24,174 nucleotides of DNA, from the IMG/VR virus record IMGVR_UViG_3300021373_002195, positions 1-24,174 of that record. The stretch is one strand, 5' to 3'. This DNA is from a virus. Below are positions 12,034 to 20,200 of the stretch, one piece after another. The position numbers and the translations under genes are program-made. Numbering within the stretch: the first letter of the stretch is position 1; each line of letters opens with the position of its first letter. The notes beneath the pieces are model-generated. The model had not been told where the DNA came from. It saw nothing but the letters and a program-made list of their open reading frames with translations, and made no database searches.

Positions 12034-13529
12034 TGTGAGTAGGCACCTACATTACTTGTGCTTGTAACATTTAAAAAAGTATCAAATACATCTGAAACAT
12101 AATTTTTTACACTATTAGCTATATTATTGGCATCAGATCCTTCTGGAACAGTAACGTTAATGTTTGCAGTTACGTTATTATTATTGGGATTATTGGGATT
12201 ATTGAATCTGTTAACCATAGAATATGGGTTTGCACGATAAGCATTTGAAATATTATTTAAAGCTATATTCCTAGTTTCTTGTTTTTTTTCTTTGAATTTT
12301 TTAAAATCGCTAACTCCTTTATTAAAACTATCAATAATTTTTTGGAAAGGAATTAAAGTTTTCCCACCTTCTTTAAAAACTCTGAACTCGTCAGCAATTA
12401 ATAAAATACTTCCTGCAATAAGTCCTAAAAGTGCATTTATTTTAGACAAGGACGAAATAAATCCAGTCAGTTTTAATCCTGTCATAAATTTTTTTATTTT
12501 AGATAAAGATGAAATCAGCTTTAATCCTGTCATAAATTTTAAAGCAGTTCCTATTGCATTAAGTCCTGAAACAATTAATCTTGCTCCAAGTAAAAAGGAT
12601 AGTATTCTTAACGTGTTTTCTAGTCCTCCCAGCAAATCAACCAATGGCCTGACCATAAAATACAACGTTTTAAATGCCTGAATTAATATCTTTGCAGAAT
12701 CCCCCAATGCTCTAAAAAACTTAACTAAATTCTCTTTTATTAGTTTTTCATTTACTGTTACAAATTCTATTGCCTCTTTGACCATTTGTTTTGCTTCCGG
12801 TAAAAACTCTTGGCCAACTTCTTTAATTAATAAACGTATTCTGTTCATTAAAATAATTGTTGAGCCACCCAATGTGCCTGACATTTTTTGTAAAAGTTTT
12901 CCAAACTTACCTTCTGGTCCAGCCATTTTTTCTAATGAAGCATAAAATTTATCGAAAGTAACGCCTCTTTGAGATATCATTTTTTCTAACTTTTCACGAT
13001 CTCCACCTGTGTAATCCTCCGCTAATTGTTTCATAATTGGAATATTTAAGTTAATTAACTGCCTTTTTTCTTCTGCGCCCAAAGCTCCTTTAGATTGTAT
13101 ATCTGAAACAGCTTTTAAAAATCTCAGTGTTGTTTGAGAATCAGCCCCAAAAGCAGTTGAAACCGCAGACACTTTTTCTAACATGTCAATTAATGGAATA
13201 CCTTCAAATTGAAACGCTAATATTTGTTTCGAAGCGGATAAAACGTCGTTTAGGTGCATAGGAGTTTTTTTAGCAAACTCTAAAATGTCTTTCATGTTTT
13301 TCTTTGCTTCTTCTGAAGAATCTGCGAAGGCTTGCATTGCAATTTCTGTTTTCTCTAACGAATCCCCTTCTCTTGCAAGTCCAACAAATGCGGTTGCAAT
13401 GCTTGTTATAGCAAGTGATGCATAGCCTGCACTTCTTTTTACAGATAACATTCTATTATCTAAACGATTTAGCTTTCCAAAATCTACATTGAATCCCCAT
13501 GATGTAACAAGTTTTCTAACGGTTGCCAC
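12030..13529 (-). CDS. tape measure protein (499 aa)
   Basis: Residues about 25-240 carry the conserved tape-measure N-terminal domain (EFAKKTPMHLNDVLSASKQI, GALGAEEKRQLINLNIPIMK, YTGGDREKLEKMISQRGVTF). Hydrophobic helices follow at about 295-385, including an internal duplication (FMTGLKLISSLSKIK / FMTGLKLTGFISSLSKI), then a polar Asn/Pro-rich linker (NNPNNPNNNN). It fixes tail length; by the usual ~0.15 nm per residue rule the tail would be about 75 nm. Start is GTG with AGAGG 7 nt upstream, overlapping the end of the frameshifted chaperone by 14 nt. Confidence 0.88.
   Translation of the reverse strand: MATVRKLVTSWGFNVDFGKLNRLDNRMLSVKRSAGYASLAITSIATAFVGLAREGDSLEKTEIAMQAFADSSEEAKKNMKDILEFAKKTPMHLNDVLSASKQILAFQFEGIPLIDMLEKVSAVSTAFGADSQTTLRFLKAVSDIQSKGALGAEEKRQLINLNIPIMKQLAEDYTGGDREKLEKMISQRGVTFDKFYASLEKMAGPEGKFGKLLQKMSGTLGGSTIILMNRIRLLIKEVGQEFLPEAKQMVKEAIEFVTVNEKLIKENLVKFFRALGDSAKILIQAFKTLYFMVRPLVDLLGGLENTLRILSFLLGARLIVSGLNAIGTALKFMTGLKLISSLSKIKKFMTGLKLTGFISSLSKINALLGLIAGSILLIADEFRVFKEGGKTLIPFQKIIDSFNKGVSDFKKFKEKKQETRNIALNNISNAYRANPYSMVNRFNNPNNPNNNNVTANINVTVPEGSDANNIANSVKNYVSDVFDTFLNVTSTSNVGAYSQ
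12436..12540. repeat. imperfect tandem duplication in tape measure gene
   Basis: Plus-strand TTTATTTTAGA(C/T)AA(G/A)GA(C/T)GAAAT ... TTTTAATCCTGTCATAAATTTT occurs twice in succession, the second copy shorter by about 9 bases. The copies stay in frame and duplicate about 16-19 residues of a hydrophobic helix region of the tape measure. Confidence 0.8.
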
Positions 13530-14138
13530 GATTAGCCTCTTTCATTGCTTTTTCTTCATAATAACATTTTAAGTCTAATGCTTCGTGAGCATCTGCTAAG
13601 TCCATTAAATTCCACGATTGCAAAATTTCTTGCCTTGTAGCGATCTTTTCTATGACTGGTCTCCATTGATACCAATCGACTTGGAATTTTTGCTCATGCC
13701 CATTCCCTCCGTTTGCAGGTAAGCGAAACCGCTTTGGGCTTGTGTTAAAAAATCTTCGTAATTATATTTTATTGTTTGGATAACTACTTGAAACATTAAA
13801 CCTAATTTCCCTTGAAATTCATTATCAACATTTATCTTAATACGATTTCCTGTTGATTCGTCTATTCTTTTAACTGTCGATAGTAATGTTTTAATTGTAT
13901 CCCATGTCTCGGCTTCATCTAATCGAGTAGATAAAGCCTCACATGCTTTTCCTATTAATGCCATGTCAATTTCTTGATCTATGCTATTAAGGGAATTGAG
14001 TGATTCCCCTATGGTTCCACTAACAATTTTAGTAAGTCTCGTTAATATCTTGAGAGCTGTCGGTACTGGAAGTGTGAGCATACAATATTTATAGCTTTGG
14101 TTGTTTGCTTCTACCTCGAAATCTATTTCATTAATCAT
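13516..14138 (-). CDS. tail assembly chaperone, -1 frameshift product (207 aa)
   Basis: The -1 frame is open from the 3' part of the short chaperone to a stop at 13516-13518 and encodes FQVDWYQWRPVIEKIATRQE, ILQSWNLMDLADAHEALDLK and a charged tail. This is the conserved extension seen in long tail chaperones of related myophages (QVDWYxWRPVIEK..., SW.. DLADAxEALDL). It has no start codon of its own, so it must be reached by slippage, most plausibly at CAAAAAT (13692-13686), 12 nt after GGAGGGA (13710-13704). As in lambda G/GT, the long form would link tube and tape measure during assembly. Exact slip codon uncertain. Confidence 0.8.
13650..14138 (-). CDS. tail assembly chaperone, short form (162 aa)
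   Basis: Begins MINEIDFEVEANNQSYKYCM; helical, with GKLGLMFQVVIQTIKYNYED FLTQAQSGF near the end, typical of the gp14-like chaperone encoded between tube and tape measure. It binds tube or tape measure during tail assembly and is absent from the virion. The unshifted frame ends 12 residues after the slip site (SKSIGINGDQS). It starts 5 nt after the tube gene stop, ribosome site weak (AAGGCGG). Confidence 0.82.
   Translation of the reverse strand: MINEIDFEVEANNQSYKYCMLTLPVPTALKILTRLTKIVSGTIGESLNSLNSIDQEIDMALIGKACEALSTRLDEAETWDTIKTLLSTVKRIDESTGNRIKINVDNEFQGKLGLMFQVVIQTIKYNYEDFLTQAQSGFAYLQTEGMGMSKNSKSIGINGDQS
13686..13710 (-). promoter_or_regulatory. programmed -1 frameshift signal
   Basis: Minus strand: Shine-Dalgarno-like GGAGGGA (13710-13704), 12 nt, then C-AAA-AAT (13692-13686) where the zero frame decodes Lys-Asn and the -1 frame continues TTC CAA. 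The internal ribosome-binding sequence followed at 10-14 nt by an A-run is the arrangement of E. coli dnaX. The heptamer is not a perfect X-XXY-YYZ. Confidence 0.7.
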
Positions 14139-14143
14139 ATTAT

Positions 14144-14557
14144 TTAATTACCGCCTTCATATCCTATTAAAGTTCCACAAAGAATTTCCCAGCTATTTGT
14201 GCTTGTTTCTTTTTCTTTTGTAGTATCTGGGATACGTTTAATAATTGCATCCGTTGAAGTATATAGTGTTGCCCCATTTTGATCTCTAATTACTAATGGG
14301 TATTCTACTTGTCCACCTTCTTTAGCTGTAATATATAAGCCACTTAAATACTTATTTGATTCGGATGTTGATAATAAATTAAGTGTAACGGCTCCAGATT
14401 CGTTAGAATCTTGATTAATTGCAACCTCACCTTTTAGCCCAATAGTTTGAGTAAAGCCTTCGCCATTAAAAGAAATAGAAATGCCTTCTTCTGCAATTCC
14501 ACTTATTTCTTGGCTCCCAAAAATTATTGACCAGTCTTTAATGCTATGTAATGCCAT
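14144..14557 (-). CDS. tail tube protein, DUF3277 family (137 aa)
   Basis: Begins MALHSIKDWSIIFGSQEISG and continues GISISFNGEGFTQTIGLKGE, then SNESGAVTLNLLSTSESNKYLSGL. These are the features of DUF3277 tail-tube proteins of myophages. It forms the inner tube under the sheath. AGGAG 7 nt before ATG; it directly follows the sheath gene and precedes the chaperone. Confidence 0.9.
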   Translation of the reverse strand: MALHSIKDWSIIFGSQEISGIAEEGISISFNGEGFTQTIGLKGEVAINQDSNESGAVTLNLLSTSESNKYLSGLYITAKEGGQVEYPLVIRDQNGATLYTSTDAIIKRIPDTTKEKETSTNSWEILCGTLIGYEGGN

Positions 14558-14566
14558 GTTTAACTC

Positions 14567-16162
14567 CTATGCTGAAATATTTACCGTTAATGTTACTTTA
14601 TTAATTGCCCCTGCCCTTGTAACGTCAATGGTAATTCCTTTTAATTGTCTTGCCTCTTTATCGGCTGTACTTATTGAAGCGATTGTTGGCATATTAACCA
14701 CTAGGGCTGGTTCTGCTGAATAAATTCCTTGATTTATTGCAACCGCCATAACCTCATTAATTCCTGCTCTAATAATATCTAATCCAGCCTCAGTAAAGCT
14801 AATTTTATTGTTTGCAATTAATAAGCCGTAAATCTTTTCTTGAAGCCTCGCTGATGTAAAATCATCGCCTCTAATAATATCGATAAAATTTGGCGATTTA
14901 CTTACAAATCCGTATTGAGTAATATCTACTCCACCTAAACTTGTGTAAGTGTTAACTCTTTTGTTATGCAATATTGTTTTTACGCTTGAGCTAAGAACGT
15001 CTGCTGTAACACCACTTAATGTTTTGAATCCCCAATTAACTGATCCAGGCTCTAATCCAGCACATAATCCAAGTAAGGCTGATTCAATATTGTTATTTGA
15101 AGTAGAGCTATAAAACAAAGCTGTACGATTGTAATTTAGATTTGTAAGGGTTGTGCCGATATCGTTTGTTGGATCTTGTGTAGTAGCAAGTGTTGCGGTT
15201 GCTTGTGAAGCTCCATTTGCAACAATAAAATCAGTAATACTAACTAATACACCAAGATTTTGCCCAGTAATTGTAATTTCTCTAGCTCCTGTTACAGTTG
15301 CTGTTGAAATATCTGCATTTGCTTGAATTTCTGTTGCTAATAATCCCATTGTTGTAGATTGGTCAGTGTCAAAAGTAACTTCTGAAATAGCGGTTTCATT
15401 AATATTTAAATTAATTGTATTTAGTGATACAAAGTCCGCATCCATAGTTAATGTTTGAACATGAGCGATAGAAGTTGCTACGTTTGCATCGTTTGTTAAT
15501 GCAAAAAATATTTTTTGTTGAGTTTCAATATATTGTGATAATTGCAAAATATCAAATTTAGAAACACTTGTTAAAACAACAAAGTAAAAATCATCGTCTA
15601 AATCTTGAATTGCTTGTAATTCAGTAACAACGCTTTTATTTTCTGTTGTTGTTGTATATGCAAGATTAGCACTTGTGCTTATGCTAAATCCTTCCCCAGC
15701 GGTGTCTGCTGTAATATCCATGCTTGATGTGTTATCAGTAGTCGTAACGCTTTCATTCCCAGCATCAATAGCAAGGATTAAACCATCAATAATTAATTCC
15801 GCTGATGTTCCTACGCCTGAAACAAATTCAAACTCATTTCCATTAATGGTAATTTTATATGATGTTGAATCTGAAACAGTTGGAACGGTAACATTTACTA
15901 CTTGTGAAACATTTGCTGAACGTTTTCCAATCTTTATTTTTTCTGGCGAAATTTCTTGTGAAAACATTGCCAATGCTTTGTTGTATTCTAAATCACTTGT
16001 TTGAAAATCTTCTGCAACTTCATTTATATTCGCATAAGATTTTATTTTTTCTGATGTTCTAGTATGCTCTCCAAGAATTAGAGGCGTACCGAAACCAGCT
16101 TGTGTTAACCCAACAGATTCTCTGTTAATGTTAACAACAACAATTTCGTTTAATGCTGACAT
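14567..16162 (-). CDS. tail sheath protein, DUF3383 family (531 aa)
   Basis: The N-terminus (IVVVNINRESVGLTQAGFGT, LILGEHTRTSEKIKSYANIN, SPEKIKIGKR) and C-terminal part (NTYTSLGGVDITQYGFVSKS, FIDIIRGDDFTSARLQEKIY, NKISFTEAGLDIIRAGINEV) match DUF3383 contractile sheath proteins. The centre (about 80-330) holds two Thr/Ser-rich beta insertions that resemble each other (VNVTVPTVSDSTSYKITING; INLNINETAISEVTFDTDQS) and probably project outward. AGGAG 8 nt before ATG, high-output site. Confidence 0.92.
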   Translation of the reverse strand: MSALNEIVVVNINRESVGLTQAGFGTPLILGEHTRTSEKIKSYANINEVAEDFQTSDLEYNKALAMFSQEISPEKIKIGKRSANVSQVVNVTVPTVSDSTSYKITINGNEFEFVSGVGTSAELIIDGLILAIDAGNESVTTTDNTSSMDITADTAGEGFSISTSANLAYTTTTENKSVVTELQAIQDLDDDFYFVVLTSVSKFDILQLSQYIETQQKIFFALTNDANVATSIAHVQTLTMDADFVSLNTINLNINETAISEVTFDTDQSTTMGLLATEIQANADISTATVTGAREITITGQNLGVLVSITDFIVANGASQATATLATTQDPTNDIGTTLTNLNYNRTALFYSSTSNNNIESALLGLCAGLEPGSVNWGFKTLSGVTADVLSSSVKTILHNKRVNTYTSLGGVDITQYGFVSKSPNFIDIIRGDDFTSARLQEKIYGLLIANNKISFTEAGLDIIRAGINEVMAVAINQGIYSAEPALVVNMPTIASISTADKEARQLKGITIDVTRAGAINKVTLTVNISA

Positions 16163-16194
16163 TTTTTTACTCCTATATATAGTCTTATTATTAT

Positions 16195-16223
16195 ATTATA
16201 CATTTTTTTTTTATTATTATGAA
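16195..16223 (-). promoter_or_regulatory. possible internal late promoter before sheath
   Basis: Minus strand: TTCATA (16223-16218), 17-bp spacer rich in A, TATAAT (16200-16195). This 54-nt gap is one of the few in the late operon. The -35 matches consensus at 4 of 6 positions, and AT-richness makes chance matches common. Confidence 0.35.
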
Positions 16224-17014
16224 TTAATAACAATGTTGTTATTTTCTCCGATTGTGTCTATTGTTACGCTATCAATATTTGTTGAGGTAGAAGATATTGC
16301 GTTTTGAACATAAAACATAACATCTAAATTAGCTCTTGATTCATAAACTGTATCCATTAATGTTGCAATATTTGTTATTTCTGAACAATCATATTGAATA
16401 ATTAAAGAATTTCTAAAATATTCTCTAACTTCTGGTAACATAAGTGAATTTTCAAGCATTGATAAAACTTGTTGAGCATTTCCACCATACATATTAATAC
16501 TTAATGTAATTGATTTTGTTTGAAGATAATTAAATGTTTCATCTACATAATATTTATCTACTGTTAGCCCAATATCTGCTTCATTAATTATTTTTAATGT
16601 AATAAATGGTGGTTGTGGTTGTGGTGCATTTTGATCTGCCCATATAACATTACTTGATATACTGGGGTCTACTGTATTATCAATAGAATATGAATTTACC
16701 CAATCCCATATAACATTTTTAATTTCAAATATTGTTAACCCTATTTTATCACTAATAGCAGGTGTAGGGGCTGTAATATCTGGGGTAGATTGATTAGTAA
16801 AGTACCATACTTCTAAGGTATCATTTGCACTAGGAATAAAATCTAACTGAAAGCTAGTTGAACTTAACTCTGTAATAGAGCTTTGTGGAACAATAGTTGT
16901 ATTCCATTGAACTATAAAAAATGAATAAGATGACTTATTTGATTTATCATTAAATGAAAAAGAGCTATTTATTCCATCTAAGTTTTCAGTTAGATTTACG
17001 TATACTTGAATCAT
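16217..17014 (-). CDS. neck/tail terminator protein with extra N-terminal domain (265 aa)
   Basis: From about residue 90 on, VIWADQNAPQPQPPFITLKI, then SITLSINMYGGNAQQVLSML and ESRANLDVMFYVQNA, match the phage neck terminator family (gp12-like, also called LIC_12616 family), which caps the tail tube and joins it to the head. The first ~80 residues (VNLTENLDGINSSFSFNDKS ... DTLEVWYFTNQS) look like a separate beta-sandwich fused in front, making it longer than the usual ~170-190 aa. No clear ribosome site; 6 nt after the 78-residue gene. Confidence 0.75.
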   Translation of the reverse strand: MIQVYVNLTENLDGINSSFSFNDKSNKSSYSFFIVQWNTTIVPQSSITELSSTSFQLDFIPSANDTLEVWYFTNQSTPDITAPTPAISDKIGLTIFEIKNVIWDWVNSYSIDNTVDPSISSNVIWADQNAPQPQPPFITLKIINEADIGLTVDKYYVDETFNYLQTKSITLSINMYGGNAQQVLSMLENSLMLPEVREYFRNSLIIQYDCSEITNIATLMDTVYESRANLDVMFYVQNAISSTSTNIDSVTIDTIGENNNIVINS

Positions 17015-17020
17015 ATTTTG

Positions 17021-17257
17021 TTATGAAATTGCTTCTTTGTACCAAATCTCAATTTGTAATTTTTCTTCATTTGTTGATTGCGATTCATATTGACTATTTT
17101 CTTTAAGTTCTTCAATTTTTTCTTTTAATTTTAACTTGTATTGTTTTGTTAATTCATCAAAAGTTTTATCGATATTATCGTAGTCTCGCCCTGCCTCGAC
17201 AGCGTTCGTCCACAGCTCCTTTAGCTCAACATTATTTTTGTTTTGTTCTAGTGACAT
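17021..17257 (-). CDS. small coiled-coil protein, possible fibre partner (78 aa)
   Basis: Begins MSLEQNKNNVELKELWTNAV; almost wholly charged helix (FDELTKQYKLKLKEKIEELK), ending in EIWYKEAIS. No family recognised. It immediately follows the giant fibre gene with AAGGAG 9 nt before ATG. The small gene after a fibre is often its assembly chaperone or attachment partner; that role is inferred from place and shape only. Confidence 0.6.
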   Translation of the reverse strand: MSLEQNKNNVELKELWTNAVEAGRDYDNIDKTFDELTKQYKLKLKEKIEELKENSQYESQSTNEEKLQIEIWYKEAIS

Positions 17258-17270
17258 TTTTTATTTCTCC

Positions 17271-20200
17271 TTATGCTCCTATATATTGACACGTTATCCA
17301 GCTTCCTTCTAGTTGCAGCCCACTAAAATTACTACTAAAATTTGTTCCCGCCTTTGCACACGTTACTTTGATTTTAATGGCATCGTTTTGGTTCAATCTC
17401 AAAAACATACTTGCACTCAATGTTCCAAAATTACCAAAACGATCTTCTCTCACATAACAAAAAGAAATCCCCTCATTTTCTTGATTGTTGTTAATGTTTA
17501 AGTCGCCCCTAAAAGTAACTCTGTTTCGATACGAATTACTTTTACAGTTAACTTTGTAATAGATTTGATATGTTCCAGTGGCTAAAACTTTAAGTCCTGT
17601 TGAGGATGACTGAGCTGGCTGGCTCCATGAAAAGTAGTTAGTATCGTGTATGGTGGAATTTGAAAAATCAAGATATAAAGCAGTTGCGGTGTTGCTCGTC
17701 ATGGTATAGGCGTACCTTGAAGATATTTGCTTTGTTCCATCTCTATACATTTCGCCTGTGGCAATGACATTACCAGTAACCGTGCCACCAGTATTTGTTT
17801 GAAATGCGTTTATTATTCTTGAATCATTACCTTGTGCTACAGTGTCAACGGCTGTTCCAAAATTTTTGTTAAATGCTTTGTTCTCAGTAAAATCATCTTT
17901 TTTACCATTTATTTGATTTTGAATATTTGAAGTTACACCATTTAATCGGTCAAATTCTGAAGCGTCAACAAGTCCAATACCAATTCGAGTTGCACTTATT
18001 CCGTTTGGCAATCTTGCCTCTGCCAGTGTGCCAGTTGATATATTACTTGCATCAGTCGTATCAACATTTGGCACATTTGCCAAACCGACATCTGATTTTG
18101 TCAAACTTAACGCTGTTTTAAGAGTGGTGCTAATGTCTAAATCTTCGGGATCGCCTGTTCCAGCAGACGTTCTACCTTTAACAGTTCCCGTTGCAATATG
18201 AGATAGCTTTGCATTGGTCACTGCTTCATCAGTGATGGTTAAAGATGTTGCACCTGTAACTTCCCCCGTATGCGTAGCATTTGTATCTTTAGCGTTATTA
18301 GTAGCAATATCAGATTCCATAGTATCTAAATCAACAGCTTGACTAACTGAAATATGCCCTAACTTAGTTTGCTCGACACTTGTTATGCTTACTTTGGCGT
18401 TGTTAGCTGTAATATCTGTTTCCATTTGATCAAGATTGACTGCTTGAGTAACTGATATATGCCCTAACTTAGTTTGCTCGGCACTTGTTATTGTAGTTGG
18501 TTTATTCTGAATAAAAGCATCTGAATTAGTATCTGTTTCATTCCAATCGCTTTGAACATTGGCATCCCCACTACCAGTTGAATTGGTATCAATGTTATTG
18601 ACATTCACCCATATTTTACCGCTGGTGGCACTTGTTAAAACAATCCCTATTGATAATGCCTGATTTGTTCCTGTTGGTTTTGTCGCAGTAAACGGCATTG
18701 TAGATAACGAACTTTTTATGTACAAAGTATCGCCAACACTAAAAGAAGATGTATTCATTCCATCTAGTACGCCTAAGCGTACAGCCTTTCCTGACCCAAA
18801 TTTATTGATCATTTCCGAGGTAATGCCAATTAAATGAACAGGGTCAGTTGTTCCATTGGCAATAAATGGATATGTAACAGCAATGTTTCCAAAACTGGCC
18901 GTCGTTTTATACACAGGTTGGTAGGCTGGTATTGAGCCACCTGTGCCATTCGTTACATAAACCTCGTCAGTCTGGCCGATTTTGATTTCGCCTACACTAT
19001 TCTTTAGTTCTAATGTATCGCTACTAGAATTATAAATCATATCAGCAGTATTGGTTAACGTTGCCGTGGGGGTTGTGTCAAAATTAAGCAAGTCCGTATT
19101 TTCTATTTTTTTTGAATTTGCATCAAGATCTCCCCCTAATGTTGGCGAGGTGTCATCTTGAACACTGGCTATACCTCCACCACCTCCGCCACTTATATTA
19201 TTAATTTGAGTTTGAATATTTGAGGTTACACCATCTAGATATTGAAACTCGGTATTGCTAACATTTCCATTAGCAATGTTGCTTGCATCAGTCGCATCAA
19301 CATTTGGTACATTTGCCAAACCGACATCTGATTTTGACAAATTAAGAGCTGTTTTAAGCGTTGTGTCAATGGCTAAATCTTCGGGATCGCCTGTTCCAGC
19401 AGACGTTCGGCCTTTAACGGTTCCTGTTCCCATATGAGCTAATTTTGTATTGGTAACTGCTTCATCGGTGATTGATAATGTCGTTCCACCAATAACATCA
19501 CCCGTATGAAACCAGTTGCTAACCTTAATATTATTCGCTGCAACATCTTGCTCCATCTGGTCGAGGTCAACAGCTTGCGTAACTGTAATATTGTCAAGTT
19601 TTTGACCATCATTAGATACATTACGTCCGTCAACCGTTCCTGTAACACTGATATTCCCATTAAAAGTAGCGTCATTCGTCACTAAATCGTTATCACCTGT
19701 TGTTGTCTCAGTCATTCCCACCCATAATTTGGACGCTGAGTTACTTGCACGAACGCCAAAAATAGAGCCTACGGTTCCGCTAGCTTGAGTTCCATTAGAC
19801 GGGTTGGACGTTGTTCTAAACGTAATTCCTGCTCCTGTATCTCCCCCACGATCAGCCGTATTATCTTCAATTGAGACGTTCCCTCGCCCCACGTCAATAT
19901 TATCGCCTGTATCTGAACGTAAGAACTGACTAGCTTCTAGTCCATCTACTTGATCTGCATTAATATTCATTGCCTCAATTTCTGCTTTAGTTTGATCTTG
20001 GGTCGCATAGTCTTCAATCCCTATCAATTTTTGCAAATCCATTGCAGTTAAATGCTTATTATTTGCTGTTTCTGCAACATCATCTAGTGTTAAACCTCTA
20101 GTTTCAGCCTGATTTGAAGCATTGCCAATAAATACATTTCCGGAGTTCAAATTAGGAACGTCATTAGTACGTCCTGCCCCACCAACTTTGATTGATCCTA

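Noticed and set aside
12292-12681. 129-residue plus-strand frame with repeated ILDKDEI/FNPVINF
   Set aside because: It is the antisense shadow of the tape-measure duplication; the repeats come from the real gene on the minus strand.
13704-13710. GGAGGGA as a start signal for an internal gene
   Set aside because: The ATGs after it are in the zero frame and would give only a 14-16 residue peptide; the -1 frame has no start codon there, so frameshift stimulation fits better.
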